A stretch of 64,000 nt of DNA, from assembly GCF_000801105.2 (NCBI RefSeq), contig NC_079514.1, positions 12,874,293-12,938,292 of the forward strand, in the 5' to 3' direction. The translations under genes were made by a program, and so were the position numbers. The stretch's first letter is position 1; each line of letters starts with the position of its first letter. The notes under the pieces are model-generated. The model worked only from the letters and a program-made list of their open reading frames with translations, was not told the origin of the DNA and did no database searches. Below, piece by piece: positions 33,475 through 46,964 of this stretch. This DNA comes from Raphanus sativus (lineage: Eukaryota > Streptophyta > Magnoliopsida > Brassicales > Brassicaceae).

Positions 33475-34077
33475 TATCCCAAGTTGCTTACTTTTAGATT
33501 TGAAATAAAACAATATAAAATAGTTCAAAAAATAAAAATAAAACAATATAAAAAACAGAAACAAAATATTGTCGCCGTGAGACGTGAGCATCATGCATGT
33601 GCTGTTTCTTATTATTATAAGCTCTTGTGTCTCATGATAGTTCCAGTGAATAAATTTGAAACATGAAAAGTTGGTTGAATGATTGTCAAAGTTGATCAAA
33701 TAACTGTTGAATGATTCTTTTTAGGTTTCTATTCTATAGAGTTTATAGTAAAGTATATGATTCCAGCCAAAAAGGAAGGAGAGATAGAAATAGATTATAT
33801 TACGTAATAAATTTGTACTTTCACAGTCCACAGTCCACTTGATCAGCTATAACGAAGTTGCGATGACATCTATGGTCGGCCTACGGTGTAGGTGTCTATT
33901 CAAAATTAACAATATAAATGTCACATATTAAATGGTAATTTTTTTTGTCCAATTCACTTATTATTGCAAATTGTACCGAGAAAAAAAAGTTACAAGAGAT
34001 TTTTAACATAGTACCGAACGTATCATTGGACACGAATTTCATAAGACAGCTTAAAATGAATGGCATAGTCAAACGTA
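33475..34077. other. AT-rich spacer
   Basis: No gene or clear element. Confidence 0.4.
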
Positions 34078-36876
34078 TCTATTTATATAAAATAGAGTTT
34101 CCTCTCTCTCCAGGTTGTGCCACATCAGATTCCAGCTTGGAAACATGAGCCTTCTTTGTCCGCCACGTCAGATTCATTTAATCGAAGTGCAGAGTGTAAT
34201 TCTTAGTGGGCTCGCCGTGTTGGACTTCGTCTGATAATTTGATGCGATGTTGTGGCCCTGATAATGAAAACCCTAATGAATTGAACTTTGCTCTTCGGTC
34301 TCATCGATGCGTCTGTGTAACTGTGGCGATGGCGTTTGAGTTTCATAACGGAGGCGTCGTGATTACTCCGACTTTAATCCTGCTGTCTTAAATGGTGATT
34401 GCGAACTCTCCAGATGCATCGTTCAGTCGTCAAATTGGGTATTCATCTTCTTTAGATCACGATCTCTTCATCTCTCTGCTACTTATCACTCTTATTCTCA
34501 TCTCTTATATTCATCTCTGTCAATGGCCAACACGAGGATGTTTTTTTCCGATTTGAATTCTGGCAGGTGTTTGTCGGTTGTGGAGGCTAGGAATATCAAG
34601 CGTGGTGGAGAGTTTATGTGGGTCGATATGCTCCTGTTGGATGTCAATGTGAGTGAATTCTGTTATTTAATCTTCTATATACTGATTGTTTTGGTTTTTT
34701 TAATTCTCCGGCGCACTGTTAATATTTTCCGGTAAATTTTATCATGATTATTATCATTGATAGTGTTTACTGTGAATTTGGTAACGTTATTTAGTATTGA
34801 GATCGGTTTTCATTTAAGTAGCATTGATTCTTATTTTTTCCCCTTTTTATCTGTTCTTTGTTTATGACATAACAGGATTGTTAAAGCTGAAATCATGGCG
34901 GTACAGATGTTGGAGAAGAAGTATTGATCCCTATGATTCAGCTAAGGTATATATGTTATGTATTCTCACAATCTATTGCCAATATTTTCACTTGCTAAAG
35001 GTCGCTGAAAATATATATTCCTGCTCAGGTGACAAGAGACAGAGCATTGAGATAATGGTTGATAGAGAAAACTGGAGAAAACATAAACATAGACTTTGGT
35101 TCTGGATAATCTAGAGGTATATTATGTTTATTCCTCAAATCTTTTTCTTTTAGTGACTGTTTATACAGTAATATGTTTGTCTTACAAATTTAGATCCTGA
35201 GACAAAGGCATGGTTAGAGCAACATAAACATTCGGTGTGATCACCTCCACCACCAATCGCACAAACATACCAAACGATTGGCCTCGGAAATTAAGTTACA
35301 TGGGTTTTTTTTTGTGTTGCTCTTTGTTCTCTCATTCACAATTTCTGGTGAGCTACTATTCTACTTTCACTTCTGGAAAGCATGAAGTTCTCAATTTTTA
35401 AGGTCATATTTCCCCATCCGAGGTTGGTTTCTTCTTCCATAATAATGAAAGATTCTTCTATACAAATCTACATCAGCTAATGGTGTTTTACCAAAGATTT
35501 TGTGAGGACTGATGGTGCAACAACATTGTAGAAGTTTGCTGGAGGGATTTACAAAGACTCAGGTGAGTACACTTGCAGTGAGAGAGAAATTTAAATTCAT
35601 GTCATATATTTTAAATTATAATTCCAGAGAGGAGTAATAGCATTCTCTGTTTCAAATTTTGTGCTGTCTATCACAGACCCGTTCCTTGGATTAGTAGTTG
35701 CGTGCATTTATGTTGACTGTTGTTATATCATGGTTAGCCACTGACGTATTTTTTAGATTAAACATTTGTTAATGAATACATGTGTTCTTCTATGACAGAT
35801 GGGAAGTTTGGAGGTCAAAAAAAGAGAGATAACACCAGCTGGAGCAACAAGAGAGTAGAAACAGAGGTGAACCAAGTTTTGTTGATTATGGAAGAAAGAA
35901 AATACTCTGACGTTTTTAATATGTTGATGCATAGTAATGCTTTTGTTTTGTCAATCTGCATAGTAATTGAGTAGGAAAGAATGGAAAACTTCCAAATACG
36001 GTATTTGCTTTTGAGTTATTTTATATTATAACTACAGTGATAATGAAGCTTTGATGAATATTTTTTTATATTATTACCATATTTGTCCGACTTTTTATAC
36101 TAGATGAATAAGAAATTGTGTTCAGACAATTATTGAGCACTTAAGCCTGATAAAGAAAATAAAACATAAAAGAAACTGATCAGTTACAATTTAGTGAATA
36201 CATAATATACAAATATATAATATGCAAATGTAATTAAGAAAAATATCAAGATAATTTATAAGAGTACGTTAATGTATTATCTCTTCAGTTTTATCACAAA
36301 AGAGTTTATTTCTCTTTTAATAATTTAAATTGAGTTAAAGAAACTAATAATATACTGAAAATACAAAAAAATAATTTAAACATAATTAAAATAAATAGTA
36401 AAATAGAATAGAATAAAATATAGCAAATAAAATAAAATATAACAAATAAATAATATAGGAAATGAAAATGAAAAAATATTCATTATATAATCAAGAGACT
36501 GAAGTTACTGTATCACAAAAAATATCCTTTTAAAAAATGCAACAAGATGAATTCCAAAATAACTACAAACCTATTTGCACGGTATGAGAAAGAGTCATAA
36601 TAAAATAAATCTATCAATGAATATATAAAATAGAAATAGAAACAAATGATCTAAAATAAAACAAACATATTAAAAGAGCCATGTGACAAAAATGAACATA
36701 TCTTCATTACAACTATCTGAACAAGCAATTTACAAAAAAAATGTTAATCACAACTAATTAAATATTAATATCACAACATCAAACATTTTAAATCAGAAAC
36801 AAAATACAAGACAAAATATTTTTAAAATATTTAACAATTATATAAGTATCCCGCCTGTAGGGCGGGCCGACCCTAG
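34078..36876 (+). mobile_element. Helitron with RPA1-like exon remnant
   Basis: Begins TCTATTTATATAAAATAGAG after an A. It shares the next segment (CTCTCTCCAGGTTG, then GATTCCAGC) with the 5' end of the 10769-14416 Helitron. It ends with the hairpin CCCGCCTGTAGGGCGGG and CCGACCCTAG, followed by T. It is 2.8 kb with an AT-rich 3' half. The only recognisable cargo is an RPA1-like piece at 34523-34660. Confidence 0.78.
34523..34660 (+). pseudogene. RPA1-like N-terminal exon remnant
   Basis: The frame reads FFSDLNSGRC, EARNIKRGGE, then WVDMLLLDVN. This matches the opening of RPA70-like proteins (DUF223/OB-fold class) that are common as Helitron cargo in Brassicaceae, with a short deletion inside. 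No continuing exons were recognised, so it is a fragment. Confidence 0.55.
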
Positions 36877-39530
36877 TATTTTTATATAGTATTAAAATTA
36901 TCAACAGTATAATCATCTATATAATATTTTTTATTGATGTAATTCATAATTAATCAGACATTTAAAAATCTCTTTATTATTAAAAGAGAAGCAATTTTAA
37001 AAACTAACCTTGATTTTGTAATTTATTTACAGCAATGCCATTATGTTGATGTGTCAAGCTCTCAACAATTCTCAGTCAAGTTATGTGAAAAAATTTTCAT
37101 TACTAGCAAATTTACAAATAATGCCATTGGCTAAATAATTTAGTCTGACACAATTACCTTATATGAATATTGTTATATAGTATACTCATACAAAACGACA
37201 ATTATTAGAACATATCAACTTAGTTCTCATTTTTCCCAACAGACCAATATGAATGGCAGCTAACGATTCTTCAATCCATTTGCACCTATAAAATGAACTT
37301 TTTGAGTTATTGTTTTGCTCATAGCCATGTTTCATAATATAGATGGTTTATGTAGTGAAACATATTACAAAGCTTAGCCACTATTTAGGATAACAGAAAA
37401 CAAATTATTCAGCTTACGAGTATTCAGTTTACATGTCTATCAAAGACTGTTCAGTAATATATACATAACAATGGCTAAACTCGGGGCAGTTTCATGCATT
37501 ATATATTTCTTGATTATTTAGCGTACTGATCATAAGTTTCAGAAAAGTTTCGATCAAGATTATAGCACCATGTTCATGTCTTTGGTTTAATGTAATAAGG
37601 GATGATGGTATGGTTTACAGTTTTCGCAATTTCTGGTTTTTTGAGATTTGATTTACTTTTTCTTATAGTCATCTACTTGCAGAAACAAGAACTTGGATGA
37701 ACAGTGAACGTATATTTTTAGGGGATTCGAAAGATTCAAAGAAAAAAATGTCTGTATTAAATTTATGTGCGTGGTTAAATGTAAATTGTTATAACTGGTA
37801 ACTTGAATCATGCAATTATTCCCCTTTCTATTTCAATTATTCGAATCTCACCTAAAAGGAAGGATACTATTAATGACTAAACGTGGTTTTCAAAACTCAT
37901 CGGTGAAGTTTTCTTAAATTGGCCGAAATTAACTCACTGATATAAATTGCGTATATACTGCTTTGACACACAATGCAAACCTTTCTCATTAATATGTTTG
38001 GGAATATATATATAGACAAGTTGTAGGCCAAATAAAATCACAACTACAGAACCAAAAAACCTAGCAACCTAAAGACAAAAGTACCCAAACAGGGGAGAAA
38101 ACGGAAGCACGGTTTAATTGTTATATAGTTAATACTTATTTTATTACATAACAGGTTCATAGAGATCAAGTGTGTCGCATAGGGAAATATAGCTCAACAG
38201 TTACATGGATTCTGGTTTTCTAATGAGACTAATATTGTACTCTGTGTATTAAAGTTCTGGAGAATTAATGGGGGAGAAGGTAATTTATTTACCTAATTGT
38301 TATCTTTTTTCTTTACAAATTTGTGCAATGTGTGTTAACAAGGGAATTGTGTTTCGTATTTAGGTGGCTTGCAGCATATCACTAACATTGATGGGTTTCT
38401 AAAATTTTGTTTGGACATGACATTCATGATAGTTATAACTTCCGTTTGAAGTACATGTATATATTCTTTACTTTTTAGTAAGTAATTTTTGTGTGTTTTA
38501 TTTACAGTAACTGATAGCCTAAACCTTTTTTTACAGGATATCAATCACAATAAACTTATTTACTTAAATTATTTTGTGTTGCAATTTTATCCTACTGTTT
38601 ACGTTTTTGAGTTCTTGATTTGTTTATGTACACTAAACAATTTAAACTTCTGATATTCTAAGGATTACTATTACGTGTCATACCTTGGAAACAGAAGCCA
38701 ATAAATTAGAGAATTATCATTTTAGCTGCTGCATATTGTCTTTGTTGGGTAGGTGCAGCATACAATGACTTGATTTTTATAACTAAGTGAGCAATTATTT
38801 AAGGGTCTCCTCCGTCAATGTGAGGCACTTCTTTCTGCCATTTTTCTTGCAAATAGTTTTGCTTTAAAATAGCTAAAGCCCGTGTGATTTATTGACTCAT
38901 CTTCTCTCCCATCTAACATCTGTTTGCAAAAAAAACAAAACAAAACAATATACACATATCACCTAACAAACGAATACACCAAACTGTAAATCTAAAATTA
39001 AGAAATTATTATGTTAGTGGCTACTCATATACGAAGATAAAACGATCAGAACTAAAGAACTAAAAACAGGCACATAAAGAAGATCTTCAATTTCGAGAAG
39101 ATTTTTGTTTCTAAAGGACCGAAATCCATCAAACTCAAAAGTCGGACAACAATAGAAGACAGCGAAAAAGTATCTTTAGTTGGGAGAAAATAAGAGTCGA
39201 TCTAGCGAAGCATGAACCCTAAAATCCTCTTTCTAATCGATTTTTTTTTGTATTAGGGAAGTTATTATTACCGATATTTTTAAATTTTCAGATAGATAAA
39301 ACAAAAATGTTTGTTAAATACTATGGGCTTTAAATATTTGATCCAGCCCAATATTTATAATATGAAAACGTCACCGGCCCATAAGTTATAGTTACTGATA
39401 CGAAATAATGTTATAAACGGTCATCTCCCACATATCGCATACTCAATACCAAGCACAGTTTTCTACATGTTTTCTACTTACACATCATAAAAATTATATC
39501 ATCTTTAAGCAACTGTATTTATTCATAACT
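36877..39530. other. AT-rich region with a Helitron-like 5' end at 36969
   Basis: TCTCTTTATTATTAAAAGAG after an A at 36969, then GAAGCAATTTT, looks like the 5' terminus of a plus-strand Helitron similar to the one at 42139. I found no matching hairpin plus CTAG 3' end before the next elements, so it is truncated or interrupted. No gene was identified in 37-39.5 kb. Confidence 0.4.
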
Positions 39531-40290
39531 AAGTGGTTTACCCGCACATGCGGGCATAAATTTCTTATAAATACTTATTAGTTTATGTCTTATTAATCTA
39601 AAATCAGCATAATAAATTATTATTTATGTTTTTTAAATAGTTAAATAAAACATCAAAATATTTATATATGTCAAATACTTTTAATCAAAATATATACTTA
39701 TTATTCTGTTAAATTTTTTTAAAACACTCATATCTTAGAGATAGTTTACAAAATATATTTATATTTTTTGGTTGACTAATATTTAATAATAAATTGTTTT
39801 GTATCTTAATTTTTTTTTAACTTTTATAATAAAAAATTGTTTTCAGATAGGCACAAAAAAAAGAATATATATAGAAGAATTATCTTTTTTTTTTGATAAT
39901 TCTAAAATATTATTTTGTAATCAATTATTTAATATAGCATATAACATATAAACTTTATATCATTAAAATAAATTAGTGAATAGTTAGAAACTAATAATAA
40001 ATTAATAACCTATCTAAAAGTCTAAAACCTAATAAAAATATGACAAATAAGAAAAGCTAATATAACATATAAATTTGATATTAATAAAATAAAATTTGTT
40101 TTTATTTATATAGAATATTCATCAAGGCTATTATTTTAAATTAATTATTTAGTGACTCAGCTCAAAACAAATAATACATCAATGATAATTTAGCTTAAAC
40201 TTAATAAAAATATGATAAATAATCAAAATTAGCTAAAATTATGGAGAACATGACAAATAAGCAAAATCACTTCATAAATAATAGTATAGA
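39530..40290 (-). mobile_element. Small Helitron (minus strand)
   Basis: The right end, read on the minus strand, begins TCTATACTATTATTTATGAAG after an A. The left end holds the hairpin CCCGCACATGCGGG (39541-39554) about 10 nt from the terminus. That terminus reads CTTAG rather than a perfect CTRR. About 760 bp, AT-rich, no coding sequence. Confidence 0.65.
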
Positions 40291-40305
40291 TAGATACATG
40301 TTATC

Positions 40306-40635
40306 GTGGAAGCACCGTGGCCTAGTGGTCAAGGTTTAAAGGCTTTTACACCCAAGTCTAGGGTTCGAATCCCAGACGACGTAGTTTCTACACCAGGAGA
40401 TCTGGGTTTCAATTTCCGGAGAAGGCGAATTATGCAGAATATTGGAGACAAATTTTACAAGGGATCTTCAGCATGGCGCAAAGAATACCGTCAGGAATGG
40501 ATCTCATAGGACGGCTCAGGGTGATGCAGTCAGACATGAATTCTCATAAGGCAGGTAGAATGGTCAGCTGTAATATCGTCTATGTAATATTTCTCATTGT
40601 TTCTAATAGCATAATAAACCCGGCAAAAAAAAAAA
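40306..40635 (+). mobile_element. tRNA-derived SINE with perfect 12-bp target duplication
   Basis: Pol III promoter boxes are clear: A box TGGCCTAGTGG (40318-40328) and B box GGTTCGAATCC (40362-40372). It ends in poly(A) (40625-40635). ATACATGTTATC is found at 40294-40305 and 40636-40647. At 330 bp it fits the longer Brassica SINE families. It landed just outside the Helitron right end. Confidence 0.95.
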
Positions 40636-40968
40636 ATACATGTTATCAAATCGATTGATAAATGTGAAAAAATCAAAATAATTCTCTTCCATACAGTGAT
40701 ATATACACGTACGAATCGTCATTTACCACACCATAAATGACAGTAAATACTTGATTTCGAACCATCAACAAGAAAAAAAGGTTGATAAGAAGCGCATAAT
40801 TTTTGATACTTTTATTGTTCTAAATATTATGGTGTTGTTGTATTAAAAAATATTAATGGCGTTGGTGTATCAATTTTTACCACGATATTCCATCTACATT
40901 TTCATTTATACAGTTATTTTGTTATCCAGTTTACTCGTCTGATTTATAATACTCCCTCTATACTAGTA

Positions 40969-41525
40969 CAGTAGAACCTCTATAAATTAATAATGTTGGG
41001 ACTTTGAAATTTTATTAATTTATAGAGATATTAATTTACAAAAGTTTTCTTATTTAGATTTTTTTCTATTTTTAAATATTTTTATTTATAAAAAAAAGAA
41101 AATATTTTATTTTACCGTATGTACATTATTTAAATTTTAGAAATTTGACTTTCATATTGTTTTATTATCTTATTTTGTGTATATTTTTATGTTACATAGA
41201 ATTGTTAAGTGGTTTTCGGTATAATTTTACCAAATATTATTAAAATATATTGAAATGTTAAGAAAAACAAAGAATTTTTATTGTGAATATAAAACCAACA
41301 ATATAATATTTAGCTTGTACTTATATAAAAATTATATATAGATAGATTATTAATTTATAATTTTAAGGGGACTATATATTTACATAGAAGTTTTAAAAAT
41401 ATTATTATCTTATTATTTTATCGATTTGTGTTATATTTAACACTAGCCCAATTTGGGACCGGCAAAATTTATTAATTTATAGAGATTATTAATTTATAGA
41501 GTATTAATTTATAGATGTTCTACTG
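40969..41525. mobile_element. Emigrant/pogo-like (Tc1-mariner) MITE
   Basis: Inverted termini CAGTAGAACCTCTATAAATT on the left and the complement of CAGTAGAACATCTATAAATT on the right, each flanked by TA. The terminal motif is that of the Arabidopsis Emigrant/Lemi1 family. 557 bp, AT-rich, no transposase. CTCCCTCTA just to the left may be the edge of a disrupted Stowaway element. Confidence 0.85.
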
Positions 41526-42138
41526 TATCTATTAATAAACAAAACACATTATTTTAGACTTTAATATAATAGTTTCATTAAAAGAAAAATAATTTTCATA
41601 TAGTAAATTATAAAAATGCAACAAATTGGATTATATAGATTATATAGATTACTGAATATTTTAATATCTCAGAACTTTATTGAAAATATTGATGAAGTCT
41701 TATCAAAATTCAAAATAAATATTTTATGAATTAAAAAAAAGTTGAGGACATATCGATGTAATTTAAATTGTTACATTCTTGCTATATATATAAGACATAA
41801 GAAAAACCATTTAAAAACAATAAAAGTAAATAAAATAGTAGAAAGCTTAATTTTATCATAAATAAAACAAAACAAAAAAAATAAAAACAAAAAAAAATAG
41901 TGGAAGATTATGAAAATTTATGAGCACTTTTTTAAAAAGGTTTCTAAAATTATTGAAATGATTAAACCTTTTTAAAAGTATAATTTATGTAAACATAAAT
42001 TTGTAATATGTTTGAAATTATAAAATTTTATGATATATATATAATAATAATAATATGTATTGTCTAAAAAATTATTATTTGTGAAATGAAAAAATGAAAA
42101 AAAACTAAAAGGAAAATCGAATCAAATTATAAAAAATA
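41526..42138. other. AT-rich spacer
   Basis: No gene. Many A-rich runs. Confidence 0.45.
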
Positions 42139-43865
42139 TCCCCTTAGTATTAAAAGAGAAGCAAAAAATAAGAGTAACCTTCAAAGAGTAACATATTTTC
42201 GGAATTGCCATTATTGACGACGTGTCGGCACGAAGTTCCTTCTCAGCCTCTTTTTGAAAGAAAGCTTAAGTATCTAAGGATATTACGGTTTATGCCATTG
42301 GACAAACATGCATATTCGTATAAGTATGATTCATAGTTTCATGTCGGCATGTGTATATAAGGAAATAATTAAGTTTCGTGATTCTAGCATTTATGTTTAC
42401 GTAATTTTTGCATTCATTCTCACCTTCTATATTTGTCCTGATTTTTAATGAGATTTATATTGTTCTTTTGTATATGGAAACCCAATTATTAGTCCTATTA
42501 AATAGAGAGTGGAAAATGCTTATTTTTTGGCAATGAGAATCGAACTATTAGAGATGATACTGAATTTAGAATATGAATAATAATTGAGTACTTTATGTTT
42601 TGAAGATAATCACAGAAAAGCGGTTGACAAGTCGTTTTTTTCAATATCTATTACTCTCTGTCTTATTATTGTTTTATTTTACCACCCTATTACCGTTTTC
42701 TTTGATGAACATTTTTTATTTGGATTTTATTGACTTTAAAATATCTATTGCTAGATTGTTTTACTTTGTTATTTTTATTCAAATTCATCTTTAATCCACA
42801 AGGTTATTCAATAATTAATAGTCTGCGTAGAAGTCACTATAGAAGGAAAACTTATATTGTTATATTGTTAGATTCAGTGTCTCATATATTATAGAGTCTC
42901 TTACATCAGTATTATTTTGTCTTCCATATATAATTTGTTGAAAATAGGATTATTCATATATGGCAAAAAACTGATGTATAGAACTTATTCATATATAATT
43001 ATTTACCGCATGCTTATCAAACTCCAACCCTTACCAAAAACATAATTCATATTATAAATAGGGGGATTAACGAATACTGTCATACTTTATGGGCAAAGCA
43101 TTCATTTTATAGTTTTGTTTAGATTGCAATTATATACTACTCATAATAATTGTTTTTAAAAATCTATACTCGGATTACTATTGGAAATGTGAGAGATTAA
43201 AGTATGTTCATACTTTTAGTATTACACCATAATATTAATACATATATCAACGTATATATAATTTCCATATGTAATATACCTATAAAGATGCAAAGTATTG
43301 GAAACATGCCAATGAAAACCAAATTCGTAATTACTGTTAAAATTTTTTATGTATTTTAAATTTATGCTTGGTTTGTTCGTAATGATGATTTTGATTTGAC
43401 ATTTCGAGATTGTCTCAAATTAAATTTAATTAGTTTGTGTATTATGTATGAGAGTAATCATTATTACTCATTCTTTTTAATAAGGGGATTATGGCTAATA
43501 TGTTTTTTAAATTTAGGCTTTCTATGTATGGAATGATGATTTTGATGTGACAAATTCGAAATTGTATCTCAATTAACAAATTACTTACTTAGAAAATTCT
43601 ATAAGTTTCCATAACCAGGATTTTAGTTTGTCATATATTTAATTGGTAAAAGTGAATAAATAGCTATTTTGCAAATACAATTTATTTTCTTTGCTAGCTA
43701 GGATTGGTAATTCGTATAAGTCGATTATGGACGACTCAATTTGAAGAAAATATTTGGAATAAATTAAACAAAGTAATAGTTTTCATATAGTATTGAACCT
43801 TTTATACAAAATTAATAAATTCGAGTCAAATTCATTTATATATTTAAAATTTAGGGTTTCTATGT

Positions 43866-44670
43866 TTGGAAGGTCGTTGGTATGAGATACAAAACTTCGA
43901 AGTTACTTATGTGATTGGTCTGACTAGGGTGACAAGGAACCGGCACCAAATCAACCTCAGTGACTCCTCCATCATTTTCAATATTCCTCCGGTCTCTTTC
44001 TGCCATTATTTTTGTTTTCAAACTTTCGAAAACGTTCATCGTGGCTTCGTTCATCCGAAGTTCTCAATTGGTATGTTTATAAATTTATAATTTCTTTATA
44101 CGCGAATCCCCTGAGATTTAAGTATTTTCGAGTAATAAGCAATCTGTCAGTTTTACATTTATAGTCAATGCATATTGCTTACTACAGATCTATATGGAGC
44201 AATGGTAGCAGTAGGAGATATTGACGGAGCTGAGATAGATAACCAGAGCATCAACTTCTCATTAGTCAATATGGAGTATTCTTTCATTATTATTTATATT
44301 CATAATTATATTAAACACTGATATGATCCAATTATATAAATCGTATTACCTTCTTCTAACTAACAGGTATGAACACATGCACTGTGTAGCATACGGAGAG
44401 GTTGCTCAGTTTTTATATTTTTACTGGAACTCAACCAATGCCCCTGTTGTCCTATGTGTGTTACAGTTCTGGCAAATTCTATGGGGTGTTGGTAACTTAT
44501 ATTCTAATCCTTTCAAACCTGAATTTGTTTAATATATTAAACGTTTATTATGATGTTCACTTTTTTATCATGATCAGGTGGGCTCAACCAAGTAAGAACA
44601 ATTGATGGATTTTCGAGGATTTTATTCGAGCCTGACGATGTGCCAGAGATCCAGTCTTTCAGAAAGAGGT
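43866..44670 (+). pseudogene. RPA1-like (OB-fold) pseudogene in a Helitron
   Basis: Exon-like blocks in order: WYEIQNFEVTYVIGLTRVT...HQINLSD...IFNIPPVSF (43875-44010), LYGAMVAVGDIDGAEIDN (about 44190-44260), HCVAYGEVAQF...APVVLCVLQFW (44370-44475), then TIDGFSRILFEPDDVPEIQSF (about 44600-44660). The order and motifs correspond to the DNA-binding OB folds of RPA70-like proteins (DUF223 type). The blocks are joined by plausible introns, but the gene lacks a convincing start and a C-terminal zinc finger, and a MITE interrupts its 3' side. Probably non-functional. Confidence 0.6.
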
Positions 44671-44738
44671 AACACCATTTGTTACCAAGATATACATTAC
44701 ATAATATACTAACTTAAACTATATTGTTTTCAGAGTTA

Positions 44739-45369
44739 TTCTTGGGTTCACTCCATAGGGTGAACCTAAAGGTTCACCAACCAATAGAAAATTGTCAATT
44801 TAGATTTAGTATCTTTTAATTAAAGAAACAAATAACTTGTCAAATTATATTATCTTTTCAAAATAAAATTTAAAAATAAATAAAAATAGTATATAAAAAC
44901 GAATTAAAAAAAAATGTTGTCAACTAAACCCTAAACTCTAATACTAAACCCTAAACTCTAATTCTAAACCCTAAACCCTTGGGTAAACCCTAAACCCTTG
45001 GAAAAACACTAAACATGTTGTCAACAAAACACTAAACCCTAAATTATAATCCTAAACCATAAACCCTTGGGTAAAATCTAAACCCTTTGGTAAACTCTAA
45101 CCCTTGGAAAAACAATAAACATTTGGATAAATTCTAAACTATAAATCTTAAACACTAAACTCTAAATCTTATAAATAAATATTTTTTAAAAATAATATTT
45201 TTTAGAACTATTGTTATTTTTATTTATTTAATCTTTTTATTTATTTTAAAAGCATAACATAATTTGGCAAATTATTTTGTTTCCTCAATTAAAAGATACT
45301 AGATTTAAAATAACAACTTCCTATTGGTTGGTGAACCTTTAGGTTCACTTTAGGGGGTGAATCCAAGAA
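44739..45369. mobile_element. MITE with inverted termini and telomere-like internal repeats
   Basis: The left end TTCTTGGGTTCACTCC, followed by GGTGAACCTAAAGGTTCACC, pairs with the right end GGTGAACCTTTAGGTTCACT and GGTGAATCCAAGAA. Inside, CCCTAAAC/TAAACCCT-like units recur irregularly at about 44926-45180. No coding sequence. The target duplication is unclear. Confidence 0.8.
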
Positions 45370-46058
45370 AAAGTCTTGTTTTAATAGGATACCTTTCTAT
45401 AACTACTAAGGAATTTGGCAAGGATGCTTTGCTTACGGACTTGAATTTTTTTCTTTCTCATAAAATCTGTTTTGTTGTTTCCCATTATGAGTTCACACTT
45501 TTTTATTTTGGTGTTTTTTCATTTGGTTATCTTTTAATTTTAATCTTTTATTTATAATATTTTTTCCCCATAATTACTTCCTAAATCAAATAAACATGAT
45601 ATTAAATATATATTAGAGGCCATTATCCAATTAAGTACATCATATTTTTTAAACACTGGAAAAAAATATTTATTACTATTACACAATTGTGAATTAATTT
45701 GATTTAGGACATAATTAATATATAGACCAAATTATTCTAAATATAAAGCAATAATTACAAGAATGATAGTAATGGCAACAAGGCCAAATATATCATGTAT
45801 GTAGATTATATTCCATGTTCTAAAAATATATATTTCTAGATTCTACATATTTCCCTATAATATATTCTAAACAGGAAAATAACATTTAGTATTATTATAA
45901 AAAAATCCAATATATTATATACTGCACGTTTATATTATATTTATTAGACTTTAATACTTCTACAATGTACTTTTTTGATTTTATAAAATAAGTAAAGTTA
46001 GAAAATAAAATTTTAAAGTGCTTATCTCATCCCGCGCAGGGCGCGGATCTCACCCTAG

Positions 46059-46476
46059 TATAACATTATAACACTAAAACATTAATGAAAAATACATAAT
46101 TTTATAAATTTTACAAAGTAACTATGAATACACACGTTTATATACTACTTGTTATATGGTTACGTTTTCCAAAATAATAATAGTTTGTTACATAAAAAGA
46201 CATAATTAAAATAAAGGTTAATTTATATAACCGTCGATAAAAATGTAACTGTTATTTTTATTAATTTAGCAATGGAGGATTCACTAAACATTTTAGGAAG
46301 GCATTAAATTTTAATTTATTTAGTTTTTAGAGTTAAAGTAAAAAATGTGAAAACACATAAATACTGGAGATATGGGAGTAATCATCATTACGGTTAATTA
46401 AGATTCAATAATTACAAACTCTTGACCAAGGCTCACACATGAAAAATGAACAAATGCATGAATGCGAAACTGTATA
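46059..46476. other. AT-rich spacer
   Basis: Nothing recognised. Confidence 0.4.
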
Positions 46477-46718
46477 TTTAAGGCTAGGGCTGGGCGTTCG
46501 GATACCCATTCGGGTTTCGGTTCAGTCCATTCGGGTTTTGGATTTTCGGGGTCAAAGATTTCAGCCCCATTCGGATATTTCTAAATTTCGGTTCGGGTTC
46601 GGTTCGGATCTTTGCGGGTTTGGTTCGGGTTCGGATAACCCATTTAAAATGTTTTTAAATTTTTAAAATTCATTATATACTTTAAATTTTCAAAATCTAT
46701 AAGAAAGATAATATATTA

Positions 46719-46964
46719 CTCCCTCTGTTTTTTAAAGATCCATGTTGTAGGAAAAAATTTGTTTTAAAAAGATACATTTTTTACCTTTTCAATGTATTAT
46801 TTAATGAAAATCTGTTAAATTCAAGAAAATTAATTGTGTTTATTGGATTTTTATTGGTTAAAGATTATGGAAAATTGTTATTCACAAAAATCAATGCATT
46901 TTTAATGTGATTTCTTAATATATGTGAAAAGTCTAGAATATGTATCTTTAAAAAACAGAGGGAG
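46719..46964. mobile_element. Stowaway-type MITE nested in the hAT element
   Basis: CTCCCTCTGTTTTTTAAAGA at the left and TCTTTAAAAAACAGAGGGAG at the right are perfect inverted repeats. TA flanks each side. 246 bp. Confidence 0.95.

Larger units (their letters stand above)
42139..46058 (+). mobile_element. Helitron carrying a degenerate RPA1-like gene
   Basis: Begins TCCCCTTAGTATTAAAAGAG after an A and ends with the stem CCGCGCAGGGCGCGG and CACCCTAG, followed by T. 3.9 kb including a later MITE insertion (44739-45369). The RPA1-like exons at 43866-44670 are in the sense direction. No RepHel was recognised. Confidence 0.78.

Noticed and set aside
40306..40378. A true tRNA gene
   Set aside because: A and B boxes are present, but the body continues into a SINE with poly(A) and target duplications, and no cloverleaf was evident.
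40306..40509. GTG-started 67-residue frame
   Set aside because: Lies wholly inside the SINE, over its Pol III boxes; not a gene.
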